Source: Micromonospora gifhornensis (lineage in GTDB: Bacteria; Actinomycetota; Actinomycetes; Mycobacteriales; Micromonosporaceae). Taken from it: a stretch of 64,000 nucleotides of DNA. The notes under the pieces are model-generated. The model worked only from the letters and a program-made list of their open reading frames with translations. It searched no databases and was not told the origin of the DNA. The DNA is taken from NCBI RefSeq assembly GCF_016863515.1, contig NZ_BOPA01000017.1:62001-126000 (forward strand), given 5' to 3'. How positions within the stretch are numbered: the first letter of the stretch is position 1; each line of letters opens with the position of its first letter. The translations under genes and the position numbers were made by a program. This document shows positions 1-10,254 of the stretch, piece by piece.

Positions 1-472
1 GGGCGTCACCCCGGGCCTGTGGCGGGGTCGAGCCGTACGCGGCCAGTTGGGCGCTGGCCGTCACCGGCGGTGGCGGTGAGGTGCCCTCGCGCAGCACCGC
101 GGCGGTGCCGGCGATGCCGACCGCGGCGGCGGCGACCGCGGTGACCGCGTACCGGACCCAGCGCCGAGGTCGGCGCGACCGTGGCGTCACCGGGTCGTCC
201 CGCTGATCGGCCGACTGCGGTCCAGCGGTGGTCAGCGTGGGTAGTTGTTCGGCGGCCCTGATCTCGGCGGTGATGCCCTGCCAGAGGTGCTCCGGCGGGT
301 CGGGCAGGTCGCGCAGGGACTGGGTGGACCGACCAAGACCGGCTACCTCACGTAGACCCGTCAACTCGGCGCGGCAGTGCGGGCAGGCGTCGAGATGGGT
401 GCGGTCGGCATCGTCCGCCTCACTCTCACCGAGCGCCAGAAATATCAGCCGGCCGTGCTCCAGATGCTGCAC
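1..472 (-). CDS. Anti-sigma factor, membrane-anchored, zinc-binding type (partial; C-terminus beyond left edge)
   Basis: The minus-strand frame opens with GTG at 472, preceded by a GGGAGGT ribosome binding site, and runs off the left edge, so about 157 codons are visible. Residues 26-33 form the HxxxCxxC pattern (H26, C30, C33) of zinc-binding anti-sigma factors. Around residues 100-122 there is one hydrophobic segment preceded by an Arg-rich stretch, as expected for a single-pass inner-membrane protein with its N-terminus in the cytoplasm. The start lies inside the end of the upstream sigma gene (47 base overlap), so the pair is co-transcribed and probably translationally coupled. By analogy with RskA/RsiW-type proteins it should hold its sigma factor inactive at the membrane until a signal arrives. 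The extracytoplasmic domain lies outside the window, so its sensor type is unknown. Confidence 0.85.
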   Translation of the reverse strand, partial: MQHLEHGRLIFLALGESEADDADRTHLDACPHCRAELTGLREVAGLGRSTQSLRDLPDPPEHLWQGITAEIRAAEQLPTLTTAGPQSADQRDDPVTPRSRRPRRWVRYAVTAVAAAAVGIAGTAAVLREGTSPPPPVTASAQLAAYGSTPPQARGDA

Positions 473-1073
473 CGTCCACCTCCCATCTGCGCTTCAGGCT
501 CGCCATGCCCCGCCGGATGTGACTCTTCACCGTGCCCAGCGGCACCCCGGTGACCGCCGCGATCTGCTGGTGGGTCAGATCGTCGAAGAACGCCAATTCC
601 AACATGCGTCGCTGCTCGTCCGGCAGCCGCGCCAACTCGTCGGCCACCACCAACCGGTCGACCACGGTGTCCGGGTCGCTGCCGGGAGACACCGGCTCGG
701 GCAGTTGGCGTACGGTCTCGACCACCCGGTTCTCCCGCGCGGAGGAGCGCAGCCGGTCGATGACCTTGCGCCGGCCGATCCCGAGCAGCCAGCCGACAAG
801 CGAGCCCTTCGTCGGATCGAAGGTGTCCCGACCGAGCCAGGCGGCGACGAAGGTGGCCTGGGTCGCGTCCTCCGCGTCGCTGCGGTTGACAAGTGTGCTG
901 GTGGCCAGGTGCAGGACGGCCCGCCCGTAACGCTCGTACGCCTCGCGCAGCGCCCGTTCGTCACCGGCGCGGAAGCGTCGGGCCAACTCGTCCTCGGGAG
1001 TGTCCGGCTGCTGCCGGATCTCCGTCACGAGACGGCTCGCCTGGTTGGAGGCATGCCCGACTGTAGCTCGCAC
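426..1073 (-). CDS. ECF (extracytoplasmic function) RNA polymerase sigma factor
   Basis: A 215-residue sigma-70 family protein with only the two ECF domains. Region 2 (about residues 33-100) includes the stretch YERYGRAVLHLA and an AEDATQATFVAAW segment. Region 4 (about 140-195) carries a helix-turn-helix ending in GVPLGTVKSHIRRG, which would read the -35 element. I chose GTG at 1073 because GAGGGG sits nine bases upstream. A second in-frame GTG at 1028 lacks such a site. The gene overlaps the anti-sigma gene and is divergent from the DUF4397/sortase genes. Candidate promoters with the same GCATCC -35 face both ways in the shared intergenic region, suggesting autoregulation plus control of the surface-protein genes. 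The architecture resembles SigK/RskA pairs, but I cannot assign a subgroup from sequence alone. Confidence 0.9.
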   Translation of the reverse strand: MRATVGHASNQASRLVTEIRQQPDTPEDELARRFRAGDERALREAYERYGRAVLHLATSTLVNRSDAEDATQATFVAAWLGRDTFDPTKGSLVGWLLGIGRRKVIDRLRSSARENRVVETVRQLPEPVSPGSDPDTVVDRLVVADELARLPDEQRRMLELAFFDDLTHQQIAAVTGVPLGTVKSHIRRGMASLKRRWEVDGAASGARPADISGAR

Positions 1074-1144
1074 CAGTGCCGTCCCCTCTGTCGCCCGGCG
1101 TGGCTCCGCGACCCGTCCGTCAGCCCGATGGCTCCTCCACTGCT

Positions 1145-1172
1145 TTTCGTCCGCCGGGTGCCCGTTGGATGC
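1145..1172 (-). promoter_or_regulatory. Candidate ECF-type promoter of the sigma/anti-sigma operon
   Basis: Read on the minus strand: GCATCC, a 16-base spacer, then ACGAAA, ending 72 bases before the sigma start codon. The -35 hexamer is identical to one facing the DUF4397 gene. The layout resembles the CCATCC-N16/17-CCGAAT promoter reported for SigK-like factors. It is a pattern match only. Confidence 0.35.
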
Positions 1173-1206
1173 GCTCTCGGATGAAAAAGAAAAGTCGCCT
1201 CCAGCC

Positions 1207-1235
1207 GCATCCGGGCGGCGACGTGCCGGCGTAAC
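1207..1235 (+). promoter_or_regulatory. Candidate ECF-type promoter of the DUF4397/sortase genes
   Basis: GCATCC, 17 bases, then CGTAAC, ending 53 bases before the DUF4397 start codon. It shares its -35 hexamer with the candidate promoter of the divergent sigma gene. Inferred target of the neighbouring ECF sigma factor. Confidence 0.35.
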
Positions 1236-1287
1236 TCGTGGTGCACAGCAAGCCTGACGAACCAGCACAAAACAGCAGGAGGCAGAC

Positions 1288-2118
1288 ATGCAGTTCGCGT
1301 ATCTTCGCCGGGTCGCCGCGGGTGGCGCGGTCGCCGCGCTGACCTTCGTCGGCGCCGGCATCGCGACGGCCACCCCGGCGTACGCCGCCACCTCGAAGGT
1401 CTCCGTCGTCCACGGCATTCCGGACACCCCGGTCGACGTCTACGTCAACGGGGAGAAGACCCTGGAGAACTTCAAGCCCGGCGACGTGGCCGGTCCGCTG
1501 GACCTGCCGGAGGGGTCGTACGACATCGCCCTGACCAAGCCCGGTGAGCCCATCGGACAGGCGATCCTGACCGCGGACGACGCCGAGGTGCCGGGAGGGG
1601 CGAACATCAGCATCGCCGCCCACCTCGACGCCGAGGGCGAGCCGACGATCACCCCGTTCGTCAACGACACCGCCAAGGTCGACGCCGGCAAGGCCCGGCT
1701 GATCGTCCGGCACACCGCCGCCGCGCCAGCGGTGGACGTACGGGCCGGCGGCAGCCCGGTCTTCGAGGGCTTGACCAACCCGAACGAGGCAAAGGCCGAC
1801 GTGGACGCGGGCAGCGTCTCGGCGGACGTGGTGCTCGCGGGCACCGACACGGTGGTGATCGGGCCGGCCGACCTGAACCTGCGCGAGGGCACGGCCACGA
1901 TCGTCTACGCCACCGGTTCCGCCGAGGCGGAGAACCTGACCGTGGTGGCGCAGACCATCGACGGCCTGCACGCGGCGCCCTCCGGCGTGCCGAGCGGCAC
2001 CGGTGGTCAGGCCGACACCGGCCTGGGTCTCTGGTGGTACGCGCTGGCGGGCACCGGGGTTCTGCTGCTGGTCGCCGGTGGGGCGCGGGCGGTCGTCGTC
2101 CGGTCGGGCCGCCGGTGA
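1288..2118 (+). CDS. DUF4397-domain cell-surface protein with C-terminal sorting-like tail
   Basis: A 276-residue exported protein. A signal peptide covers residues 1-33 (likely cleavage after PAYA). A DUF4397-type beta domain follows, beginning KVSVVHGIPDTPVDVYVNG, with a second related half from about residue 130. The C-terminus has a sortase-signal layout: QADTG at 241-245, a hydrophobic segment at about 247-265 and a basic tail ending RSGRR. The canonical leucine-proline pair of LPXTG is missing. An AGGAGG site precedes the ATG. The stop codon is followed within two bases by a class F-like sortase, so the sortase may anchor this protein to the wall. Function of DUF4397 is not established; the role is inferred from location and tail. 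Confidence 0.85.
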   Translation: MQFAYLRRVAAGGAVAALTFVGAGIATATPAYAATSKVSVVHGIPDTPVDVYVNGEKTLENFKPGDVAGPLDLPEGSYDIALTKPGEPIGQAILTADDAEVPGGANISIAAHLDAEGEPTITPFVNDTAKVDAGKARLIVRHTAAAPAVDVRAGGSPVFEGLTNPNEAKADVDAGSVSADVVLAGTDTVVIGPADLNLREGTATIVYATGSAEAENLTVVAQTIDGLHAAPSGVPSGTGGQADTGLGLWWYALAGTGVLLLVAGGARAVVVRSGRR

Positions 2119-2120
2119 GC

Positions 2121-2795
2121 ATGGTCAACCGTGGGGCGCTGGCGGCGGTCGCCGCCGGCGCCACCGCGCTCGTCGTGGCGGCCGTGCTGGCCGTGGTGTC
2201 CCGACCGGACGGGAGCGTCGGCGCCGACCAGGCCGCCGCGCTCGCCGAACCGAGCCCGTCGGCCGGTGCGTCGTCGCTCGGTGCGTCGTCGACGGGTGTG
2301 CCCCCGGTGCCGGTCGCCCCGGGGGCGCTGCCCGACGACGCCGCAGCGGTGCCGCCGGTCCGGCTCCGGATCCCCGCGATCGACGTCACCGCCCGGGTCG
2401 ACCCCGTCGGCGTGGACAGGCGCACCGGCGAGTTCGACGTGCCGCCCAGCGTCGACCAGGTCGGCTGGTACCGCTACGGCCCCGGCCTCGCCGCCGAGAC
2501 CGGTTCGGTGGTGATCGCCGGCCACGTCGACAGCGCCGAGCAGGGGCGGGGCGCCTTCTACCGGCTGCGGGACCTCGCACCGGGGGACACGCTGACGGCC
2601 ACCGGTGACGACGGGGTCGAGCGGACCTACCGGGTGGTGGCGCGCGAGGAGTACGACAAGACGAAGATCCCGTTGGCGCGTTATTTCGCCCGTGACGGTC
2701 GGCCGCGACTCACCCTGATCACCTGCGGCGGACCCTTCGACGCCGAGGCCCGCCGGTACCGCGACAACATCGTGGTGACCGCGGTGCCGCTCTGA
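2121..2795 (+). CDS. Class F-like sortase
   Basis: A 224-residue transpeptidase with an N-terminal membrane anchor (about residues 5-26), a Ser/Ala/Pro-rich linker, and a sortase barrel from about residue 80. The catalytic set is visible: His135 in IAGHVDS, Cys202 in LITCGG, and an arginine in the RRYRDN block (212 or 214). Sortases cleave a C-terminal sorting motif of exported proteins and link them to peptidoglycan. Translation starts at ATG 2121, or at in-frame GTG 2115, which overlaps the upstream stop; either way it is coupled to the DUF4397 gene, its most likely substrate. The LPVTG protein at 14972-16111 is a second possible substrate. Class assignment is from overall resemblance only. 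Confidence 0.88.
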   Translation: MVNRGALAAVAAGATALVVAAVLAVVSRPDGSVGADQAAALAEPSPSAGASSLGASSTGVPPVPVAPGALPDDAAAVPPVRLRIPAIDVTARVDPVGVDRRTGEFDVPPSVDQVGWYRYGPGLAAETGSVVIAGHVDSAEQGRGAFYRLRDLAPGDTLTATGDDGVERTYRVVAREEYDKTKIPLARYFARDGRPRLTLITCGGPFDAEARRYRDNIVVTAVPL

Positions 2796-2856
2796 TGTCG
2801 ACGTCGGGTTATCCAGCCTGCGGTCGGGACGCCAGCGGTCGTTAGGCTGAGTCGTG

Positions 2857-4029
2857 ATGGCTTACCTGGATCATGCTGCGACGACCCCGGTGCTCGACGA
2901 GGCACTCGAGGCGTACGTCGCGGCCGCCCGCGAGGTCGGCAACGCGTCCTCCCTGCACGCGTCCGGCCGGTGTGCCCGTCGGCGGGTGGAGGAGTCGCGG
3001 GAGCGGGTGGCCGCCGCACTCGGTGCCCGGCCCTCCGAAGTGATCTTCACGGGTGGCGGTACGGAGAGCGACAACCTCGCGGTCAAGGGCATCTTCTGGG
3101 CCCGTCGGGACGCCGATCCCCGACGCCGCCGGGTGGTCTCCAGCGCCATCGAGCACCACGCCGTACTCGACGCGGTGGACTGGTTGGAGCGGCACGAGGA
3201 CGCCGAGGTGGGCTGGCTGCCGGTCGACGAGGTCGGCCGGCTGCACCCCGACGCGCTCCGCGCCGAACTCGCCGAGCACGGCGATCAGGTGGCGTTGATC
3301 ACCGCGATGTGGGCGAACAACGAGGTCGGCACCGTGCAGCGGATCGCCGACCTGGCCGCCGTCGCGGTGGAGTACGGCGTGCCGTTCCACACCGACGCCA
3401 TCCAGGCGGTCGGCCAGGTACCTGTCGACTTCGCCGCCAGCGGCGTTTCCGCCCTCACCGTGACCGGGCACAAGCTCGGTGGGCCGGTCGGGGTGGGTGC
3501 GCTGGTGCTGGCCCGGGACGTGGCCGCCGTCCCACTGCTGCACGGCGGCGGGCAGGAACGCGACGTGCGTTCCGGCACCCTGGACGCCGCCGGCATCGTC
3601 GCCTTCGCCGTCGCCGTCGAGACCGCCGTGAAGGGCCAGCAGGAGTACGCGGCCCGGGTGGCCGCGCTCCGCGACGACCTCGTCCAGCGGGTACGGCAGG
3701 CGGTGCCCGAGGTCGTCTACAACGGCGACCCCGACGACCGGCTGCCCGGTAACGCCCACTTCTCCTTCCCCGGCTGCGAGGGTGACGCCCTGCTGCTCCT
3801 GCTGGACGCCCAGGGCATCTACTGCTCGACCGGTTCGGCCTGCTCGGCGGGGGTGGCGCAGCCTTCGCACGTGCTGCTCGCGATGGGCGCCGACGACGAC
3901 CGGGCCCGCTCGTCGCTGCGGTTCTCCCTCGGTCACAACAGCACCTCCGCCGACGTCGACGCCCTGATCGCGGCCCTCCCGGGGGCCGTCGAACGAGCCC
4001 GTCGCGCCGCCCAACGCACCCCCCGCTGA
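2857..4029 (+). CDS. Cysteine desulfurase (NifS/IscS family)
   Basis: A 390-residue class V PLP enzyme that takes sulfur from cysteine as an enzyme persulfide and releases alanine. It opens with YLDHAATTP. The cofactor lysine is Lys206 in TGHKLGG, a His pair is at 100-101 (IEHHAV), and the persulfide cysteine is Cys329 in TGSACSAG. Length is normal for the family. It lies just upstream of mnmA, the tRNA 2-thiolation enzyme, so sulfur supply to tRNA is its likely job, though Fe-S cluster assembly is possible too. A TAGGCT -10-like hexamer at 2843-2848 leaves five bases before GTG 2854 and eight before ATG 2857, suggesting a leaderless or nearly leaderless transcript. The start could be either codon. 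Confidence 0.93.
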   Translation: MAYLDHAATTPVLDEALEAYVAAAREVGNASSLHASGRCARRRVEESRERVAAALGARPSEVIFTGGGTESDNLAVKGIFWARRDADPRRRRVVSSAIEHHAVLDAVDWLERHEDAEVGWLPVDEVGRLHPDALRAELAEHGDQVALITAMWANNEVGTVQRIADLAAVAVEYGVPFHTDAIQAVGQVPVDFAASGVSALTVTGHKLGGPVGVGALVLARDVAAVPLLHGGGQERDVRSGTLDAAGIVAFAVAVETAVKGQQEYAARVAALRDDLVQRVRQAVPEVVYNGDPDDRLPGNAHFSFPGCEGDALLLLLDAQGIYCSTGSACSAGVAQPSHVLLAMGADDDRARSSLRFSLGHNSTSADVDALIAALPGAVERARRAAQRTPR

Positions 4030-4032
4030 CGG

Positions 4033-4089
4033 TGAAGGAAGGGCCCCTTGTTAACGCCTCCGGTAGAGCAGGGGCCCCCTGTTAACACC
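4033..4089. repeat. Intergenic GGGCCCC/TTAAC tandem element, copy 1
   Basis: Two direct copies of a roughly 22-base unit: GAAGGAAGGGCCCCTTGTTA continuing AACGCC-like, then 30 bases on GAGCAGGGGCCCCCTGTTAA. Each unit holds a GGGCCCC palindrome followed by TTAAC. It begins three bases after the cysteine desulfurase stop codon. The same arrangement occurs at 17731-17784 and 50899-50952. It shows no coding capacity. Confidence 0.85.
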
Positions 4090-4156
4090 GGCCGTACCGA
4101 ACGCCGACGGGTGCCGGCGCGGGGGATAGGCTCGACGGGAAGGGAGTGTGGTCCGG

Positions 4157-5230
4157 GTGAGGGTGTTGGCGGCGATGTCCGGCGGCGTGGATTCCGCCGT
4201 GGCGGCGGCGCGGGCGGTGCAGGCCGGTCACGACGTCACAGGCGTACACCTGGCTCTGGCGCGCAATCCGCAGACCTATCGCACCGGCGCGCGGGGCTGC
4301 TGCACGCTTGAGGACTCCCGCGACGCGCGGCGCGCGGCCGACGTGCTCGGCATCCCCTTCTACGTCTGGGACATGGCCGACCGGTTCCACGCCGACGTGG
4401 TCGACGACTTCGTCGCCGAGTACGCGGCCGGGCGTACCCCCAACCCGTGCCTGCGCTGCAACGAGAAGATCAAGTTCGCTGCGGTGCTGGACCGGGCGGT
4501 GGCCCTCGGGTTCGACGCGGTGGTCACCGGCCACCACGCCCGGCTGGGCCCGGACGGCCTGCTGCGCCGCAGCGTCGACGAGGCCAAGGACCAGTCGTAC
4601 GTGCTGGCCGTGCTCACCCGCGAGCAGTTGGACCGGTCGATGTTCCCGCTCGGCGACTCGACAAAGGCCCAGGTGCGGCAGGAGGCCGCCGAGCGTGGCC
4701 TGGCCGTGGCCGACAAGCCGGACTCGCACGACATCTGCTTCATCGCCGATGGTGACACCCGAGGTTTCCTCGCCCAGCGGCTCGGCGAGTCGCCCGGCGA
4801 CGTGGTCGACGCGACCACCGGCGCCGTGGTCGGCCAGCACGCCGGGGCGTACGCGTACACCATCGGGCAGCGACGTGGCCTGCACCTGGACCGGCCCGCC
4901 GCGGACGGCCGACCCCGGTACGTGCTGTCCATCACGCCCAAGACCAACACGGTGACCGTCGGGCCGGCCGAGGCGCTGGAGGTGTCCACCGTCTCCGCCA
5001 ACCGTCCGGTCTGGACCGGCGGCCCGCGCCCCGAACAGCCGATCGAGTGCGAGGTGCAGTTGCGGGCGCACGGTGTCGTCGTGCCCGCCGTCGTCACCGT
5101 CGACGGCGACCGGCTGCACGCCGACCTGCGTCGCCCGGTTCGCGGGGTGGCGGCTGGCCAGGCGATCGTGGCCTACCGCCCCGACCCGGCCGGCGACATC
5201 GTCCTCGGCTCCGCCACCATCACCGACTGA
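4157..5230 (+). CDS. mnmA: tRNA-specific 2-thiouridylase MnmA
   Basis: A 357-residue enzyme that thiolates U34 of Lys, Glu and Gln tRNAs using ATP and relayed persulfide sulfur. The PP-loop AMSGGVDSA (SGGVDS at 8-13) binds ATP. The two catalytic cysteines are Cys98 in NPCLRCN and Cys194 in HDICFI. A C-terminal beta domain completes the normal family length. I chose GTG 4157 because GGGAAGGGAG lies about ten bases upstream; an in-frame GTG at 4148 is too close to that site. A TAGGCT hexamer at 4127-4132 is a likely -10. A cysteine desulfurase lies immediately upstream, separated by a repeat element, giving a plausible sulfur donor-acceptor pair. Confidence 0.96.
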   Translation: MRVLAAMSGGVDSAVAAARAVQAGHDVTGVHLALARNPQTYRTGARGCCTLEDSRDARRAADVLGIPFYVWDMADRFHADVVDDFVAEYAAGRTPNPCLRCNEKIKFAAVLDRAVALGFDAVVTGHHARLGPDGLLRRSVDEAKDQSYVLAVLTREQLDRSMFPLGDSTKAQVRQEAAERGLAVADKPDSHDICFIADGDTRGFLAQRLGESPGDVVDATTGAVVGQHAGAYAYTIGQRRGLHLDRPAADGRPRYVLSITPKTNTVTVGPAEALEVSTVSANRPVWTGGPRPEQPIECEVQLRAHGVVVPAVVTVDGDRLHADLRRPVRGVAAGQAIVAYRPDPAGDIVLGSATITD

Positions 5231-5360
5231 CCGCCCCGCCTCTTCCTACCGGGCTGGCGGCGGTGCTGGTGGTGCCGGTCGTGCTCGCGGTGCCGGATCA
5301 GTTGGCCGGGTCGGCCGGTGGAGGCGGCAGGGTGGGTCACGACGGCGGTAGGGTGCTGCC

Positions 5361-6365
5361 GTGAGTGATCGGGATTGGCCTTGGCCGGTGGGCGCGGCGA
5401 CCGGGATCGGGTCGCTGCCCGGCACCGACATCGCCGAGGCGCAGCGGATCGTGCTCGGCGAACTTGCCGCCCTGCCACACCTGCCCGAATTGCCGGCCCG
5501 TGGGCCGGGCGCGGACCTGATCGGGCGCACCGCCGGCCTGCTCGTCGAGTTGCCGGTGGAGTTGTACGCCGCGCGCTGGCGGGTCGCGCCGCGACCCGGC
5601 AAGGACCTGCGTCGAGCACGTGACCTGATGGAACGCGACCTCGACCAGCTCGCCGAGCAGGCCGAGGAGTACGCCGGCACCATCAAGATCCAGGCGGGTG
5701 GCCCGCTCACCCTGGCCGCCTCGCTGGAGTTGCCGATCGGTGGCCGGATGCTTCGCGATCCCGGTGCCGTCCGCGACCTGGCCGGCTCGCTCGCCGAAGG
5801 GCTGCGCGGCCACGTCGAGGCGGTGATCCGCCGGCTGCCCCGGGCCAGTGTGCTGCTGCAGCTGGACGAGCCCTCGCTGCCGACGGTGCTGGCCGGTCGG
5901 GTGCCGACCGAGAGTGGCCTCGGCACGTACCGGGCTGTGGAATCGGAGACGGCCCGTGCGCTGCTGCACGGGGTGATCGAGGCGGCGGGCGTACCGACCG
6001 TGGTGCACTGCTGCGCCTCGGACGTGCCGCTGGAGCTGATCCGGTCGGCCGGTGCGGTGGGGGTGGCGCTCGACCTGAGCCGGGTGACCGAGCTGGATCC
6101 GTTGGGTGAGGCACTGGACGCCGGCCTGGGCCTGCTGGCCGGCGCCGTACCGACGTCACCGCCGCCGGCCGCTGGCGCGCCGACGTCGGCGCAGGTCGCC
6201 GATCGGGTACGCGGGCTCTGGGACCGGCTGGGCTTCCCCCGCGCCCAACTCGCCGAGCAGGTGGTGGTCACTCCCGCCTGCGGGCTGGCCGGGGCAACTC
6301 CGGCGTACGCCCGGGCCGTCCTGGCCGCCTGCCGGGACGCGGGTCGTCGGCTCGCCGAGGTGTGA
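5361..6365 (+). CDS. MetE C-terminal-domain-like protein (methionine synthase-like)
   Basis: A 334-residue protein in the UROD/MetE-like TIM-barrel superfamily, less than half the length of true MetE. It retains a zinc-site pattern: His216 and Cys217/218 in VVHCCAS and Cys307 in TPACGLAG, the ligands that bind homocysteine thiolate in MetE. The N-terminus (ATGIGSLPGTD) is typical of the short actinobacterial homologues often labelled methionine synthase. The methyl donor is unknown, so the reaction is unproven. The GTG start follows a TAGGGT hexamer by six bases, suggesting leaderless translation. It lies 130 bases downstream of mnmA with nothing evident between. Confidence 0.75.
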   Translation: MSDRDWPWPVGAATGIGSLPGTDIAEAQRIVLGELAALPHLPELPARGPGADLIGRTAGLLVELPVELYAARWRVAPRPGKDLRRARDLMERDLDQLAEQAEEYAGTIKIQAGGPLTLAASLELPIGGRMLRDPGAVRDLAGSLAEGLRGHVEAVIRRLPRASVLLQLDEPSLPTVLAGRVPTESGLGTYRAVESETARALLHGVIEAAGVPTVVHCCASDVPLELIRSAGAVGVALDLSRVTELDPLGEALDAGLGLLAGAVPTSPPPAAGAPTSAQVADRVRGLWDRLGFPRAQLAEQVVVTPACGLAGATPAYARAVLAACRDAGRRLAEV

Positions 6366-6392
6366 GGTTTTCCGTCGTACCCGGTGGGCAGG

Positions 6393-6770
6393 ATGACGGA
6401 CATGATTGGACGACTCCGTTCCACTGTCATCGACTGCCCTGACCCGCGGGCCCTGGCGGGCTTCTACGCCGAGCTGCTCGGCCTGCCGCTGATGGAGGAG
6501 GACTCCGAGGGCAACGAGTGGGTGGTGCTCGGGGGCCCACCCGGCCATCAGCCCCGGCTGGCCTTCCAACGGGCCCCGGACCTGCGCCCGCCGGACTGGC
6601 CCGATCCGGAACGGCCCCAACAGTTGCACCTCGACGTGACGGTCGACGACATCGAGGCGGCGGAGCGGGCGGTGCTGGCGTTGGGCGCGCGGCGACTGCC
6701 CGGAGAGGGCGAGGGCTTCCGGGTCTACGCCGACCCGGTGGGTCACCCGTTCTGCCTCTGCTGGGACTGA
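6393..6770 (+). CDS. VOC-family (glyoxalase/bleomycin-resistance fold) protein
   Basis: A 125-residue single-module vicinal-oxygen-chelate protein. The opening STVIDCPDPRALAGFYAELL and closing YADPVGHPFCLCW are characteristic of the many small actinobacterial VOC proteins. A central segment, LHLDVTVDDIEAAERAV, marks the second beta-alpha-beta unit. Substrate cannot be read from sequence: family members act on glyoxal adducts, aromatic diols or bind drugs. ATG 6393 follows GGTGGG; ATG 6402 is an alternative start. It ends before a strong hairpin at 6789-6835. Confidence 0.85.
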   Translation: MTDMIGRLRSTVIDCPDPRALAGFYAELLGLPLMEEDSEGNEWVVLGGPPGHQPRLAFQRAPDLRPPDWPDPERPQQLHLDVTVDDIEAAERAVLALGARRLPGEGEGFRVYADPVGHPFCLCWD

Positions 6771-6788
6771 CGCACCCGGCGACCCGCG

Positions 6789-6835
6789 GCCGGCAAGCCC
6801 GGGCGGTCTGGGGGTGGTGACCCGGGCTTGCCGGC
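6789..6835. terminator. 15-bp perfect hairpin, likely terminator without U-tract
   Basis: GCCGGCAAGCCCGGG at 6789-6803 is complemented exactly by 6821-6835 around a 17-base loop. It follows the VOC gene and precedes the ADP-ribosylglycohydrolase-like gene. There is no T run, as is common for actinobacterial terminators. It makes starts upstream of 6843 for the next gene unlikely. Confidence 0.6.
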
Positions 6836-6854
6836 GAACGGCATGATCGCCTCC

Positions 6855-7856
6855 ATGACCACTCCTGCGCCGGGTCGAGTCGCCGGTTCGATCTTCGGGC
6901 TCGCCTTCGGTGACGCCCTCGGCAAGCCCACCGAGTTCCTCAGCGTCGCCGAAATCGACGAGCGGTACGGGCCGGCCGGTCCTCGGGACCTGGTCGGCGA
7001 CCCGGTGCTGGTCACCGACGACACCCAGATGGCGCTGGCGGTGGCCTGGGCACTGCACGACGCCCCGCAACTCACCCCCGGGGCGGTGGAACCACTGCTG
7101 CGGCAACGCTTCCTGGCCTGGGCAGCCAGCCCGGACAACAACCGGGCACCGGGGATGACCTGTCTACGGGCCTGCGCCGAGTTGTCCCGGGGCCTGCCGT
7201 GGCAGCAGGCCACGGTGATCGACTCGAAGGGCTGCGGGGCCAACATGCGGGTCACCCCGGTCGGGCTGCTCGACGTCGACCCGGACACCCTCGCCGGGCT
7301 GGCCCAACTTCAGGCCGGCCTGACCCACGGTCACCCGACAGGTCTGGCCGCCAGCGAGCTGACCGCGTACGCCGTCTGGTTGCTGCGGGCCGGCGTCGGC
7401 CTGGCCGAGCTGCCCGGCCTGCTCGGCGAACGGGTGGCCGCGCAACGGACCGTCTACCGGGCCGACTGGCTCGGCGACCTGTGGCGGCGCGCGGACGCCG
7501 CCACGCCCGAGGCGTTCATCGCCGCCGGTTGGGACGAGTGCGCTGCGGCGCTGCGTCGGCTCGACGCGGCGCTGTCCGCACCGGACGACGGCGGCGACCC
7601 GTGCCGGCTCACCGGCGAGAGCTGGATCGCCGAGGAGGCCCTGGCCACCGCCCTCTACTGCGCCGTGCGACACGCCGACGACCCGGTCGGCGCCCTGGCC
7701 CGGGGTGCCCGCACCTGCGGTGACTCCGACTCCATCGCCGCGCTCGCCGGCGCGTTCGTGGGTGCGGCCCAGGGCATGGCCGCCTGGCCGGCCGGCTGGG
7801 CCGAGCGGATCGAGTACGCCGACCAACTCACCGCCCTGTCGGCAGGCCGCGACTGA
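6855..7856 (+). CDS. ADP-ribosylglycohydrolase family protein
   Basis: About 333 residues of the ADP-ribosyl-glycohydrolase (DraG-like) fold, which removes ADP-ribose from proteins or small molecules using two magnesium ions. Metal-site motifs are present: TDDTQM near the N-terminus and GDSDSIAALAGAFVGA near the C-terminus. The first segment, IFGLAFGDALGKPTEF, is the usual family opening. ATG 6855 or ATG 6843 is the start; an earlier codon at 6828 would lie inside the hairpin arm. No partner ADP-ribosyltransferase is visible nearby, so substrate is unknown. Confidence 0.88.
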   Translation: MTTPAPGRVAGSIFGLAFGDALGKPTEFLSVAEIDERYGPAGPRDLVGDPVLVTDDTQMALAVAWALHDAPQLTPGAVEPLLRQRFLAWAASPDNNRAPGMTCLRACAELSRGLPWQQATVIDSKGCGANMRVTPVGLLDVDPDTLAGLAQLQAGLTHGHPTGLAASELTAYAVWLLRAGVGLAELPGLLGERVAAQRTVYRADWLGDLWRRADAATPEAFIAAGWDECAAALRRLDAALSAPDDGGDPCRLTGESWIAEEALATALYCAVRHADDPVGALARGARTCGDSDSIAALAGAFVGAAQGMAAWPAGWAERIEYADQLTALSAGRD

Positions 7857-10109
<2,253 letters not shown>

Positions 10110-10211
10110 GCCCTCCGGGCACCCGCGGCGCATACCAACTTAGTTACGACTACGACCGATTCGTGACTGTCGCCGAGGGAAAACCCCTGCCAGGGGCGTT
10201 TCATTGGGTCA

Positions 10212-10233
10212 CGGCACGTGAGAGCACGTGCCG
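10212..10233. promoter_or_regulatory. Perfect 9-bp inverted repeat upstream of the GGDEF-EAL gene
   Basis: CGGCACGTG, a four-base AGAG gap, then CACGTGCCG, 22 bases before the start codon. In DNA it could be an operator; in RNA a very tight hairpin close to the ribosome binding site. Confidence 0.5.
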
Positions 10234-10254
10234 AGTCCCGTACCGGGAGGTGTG

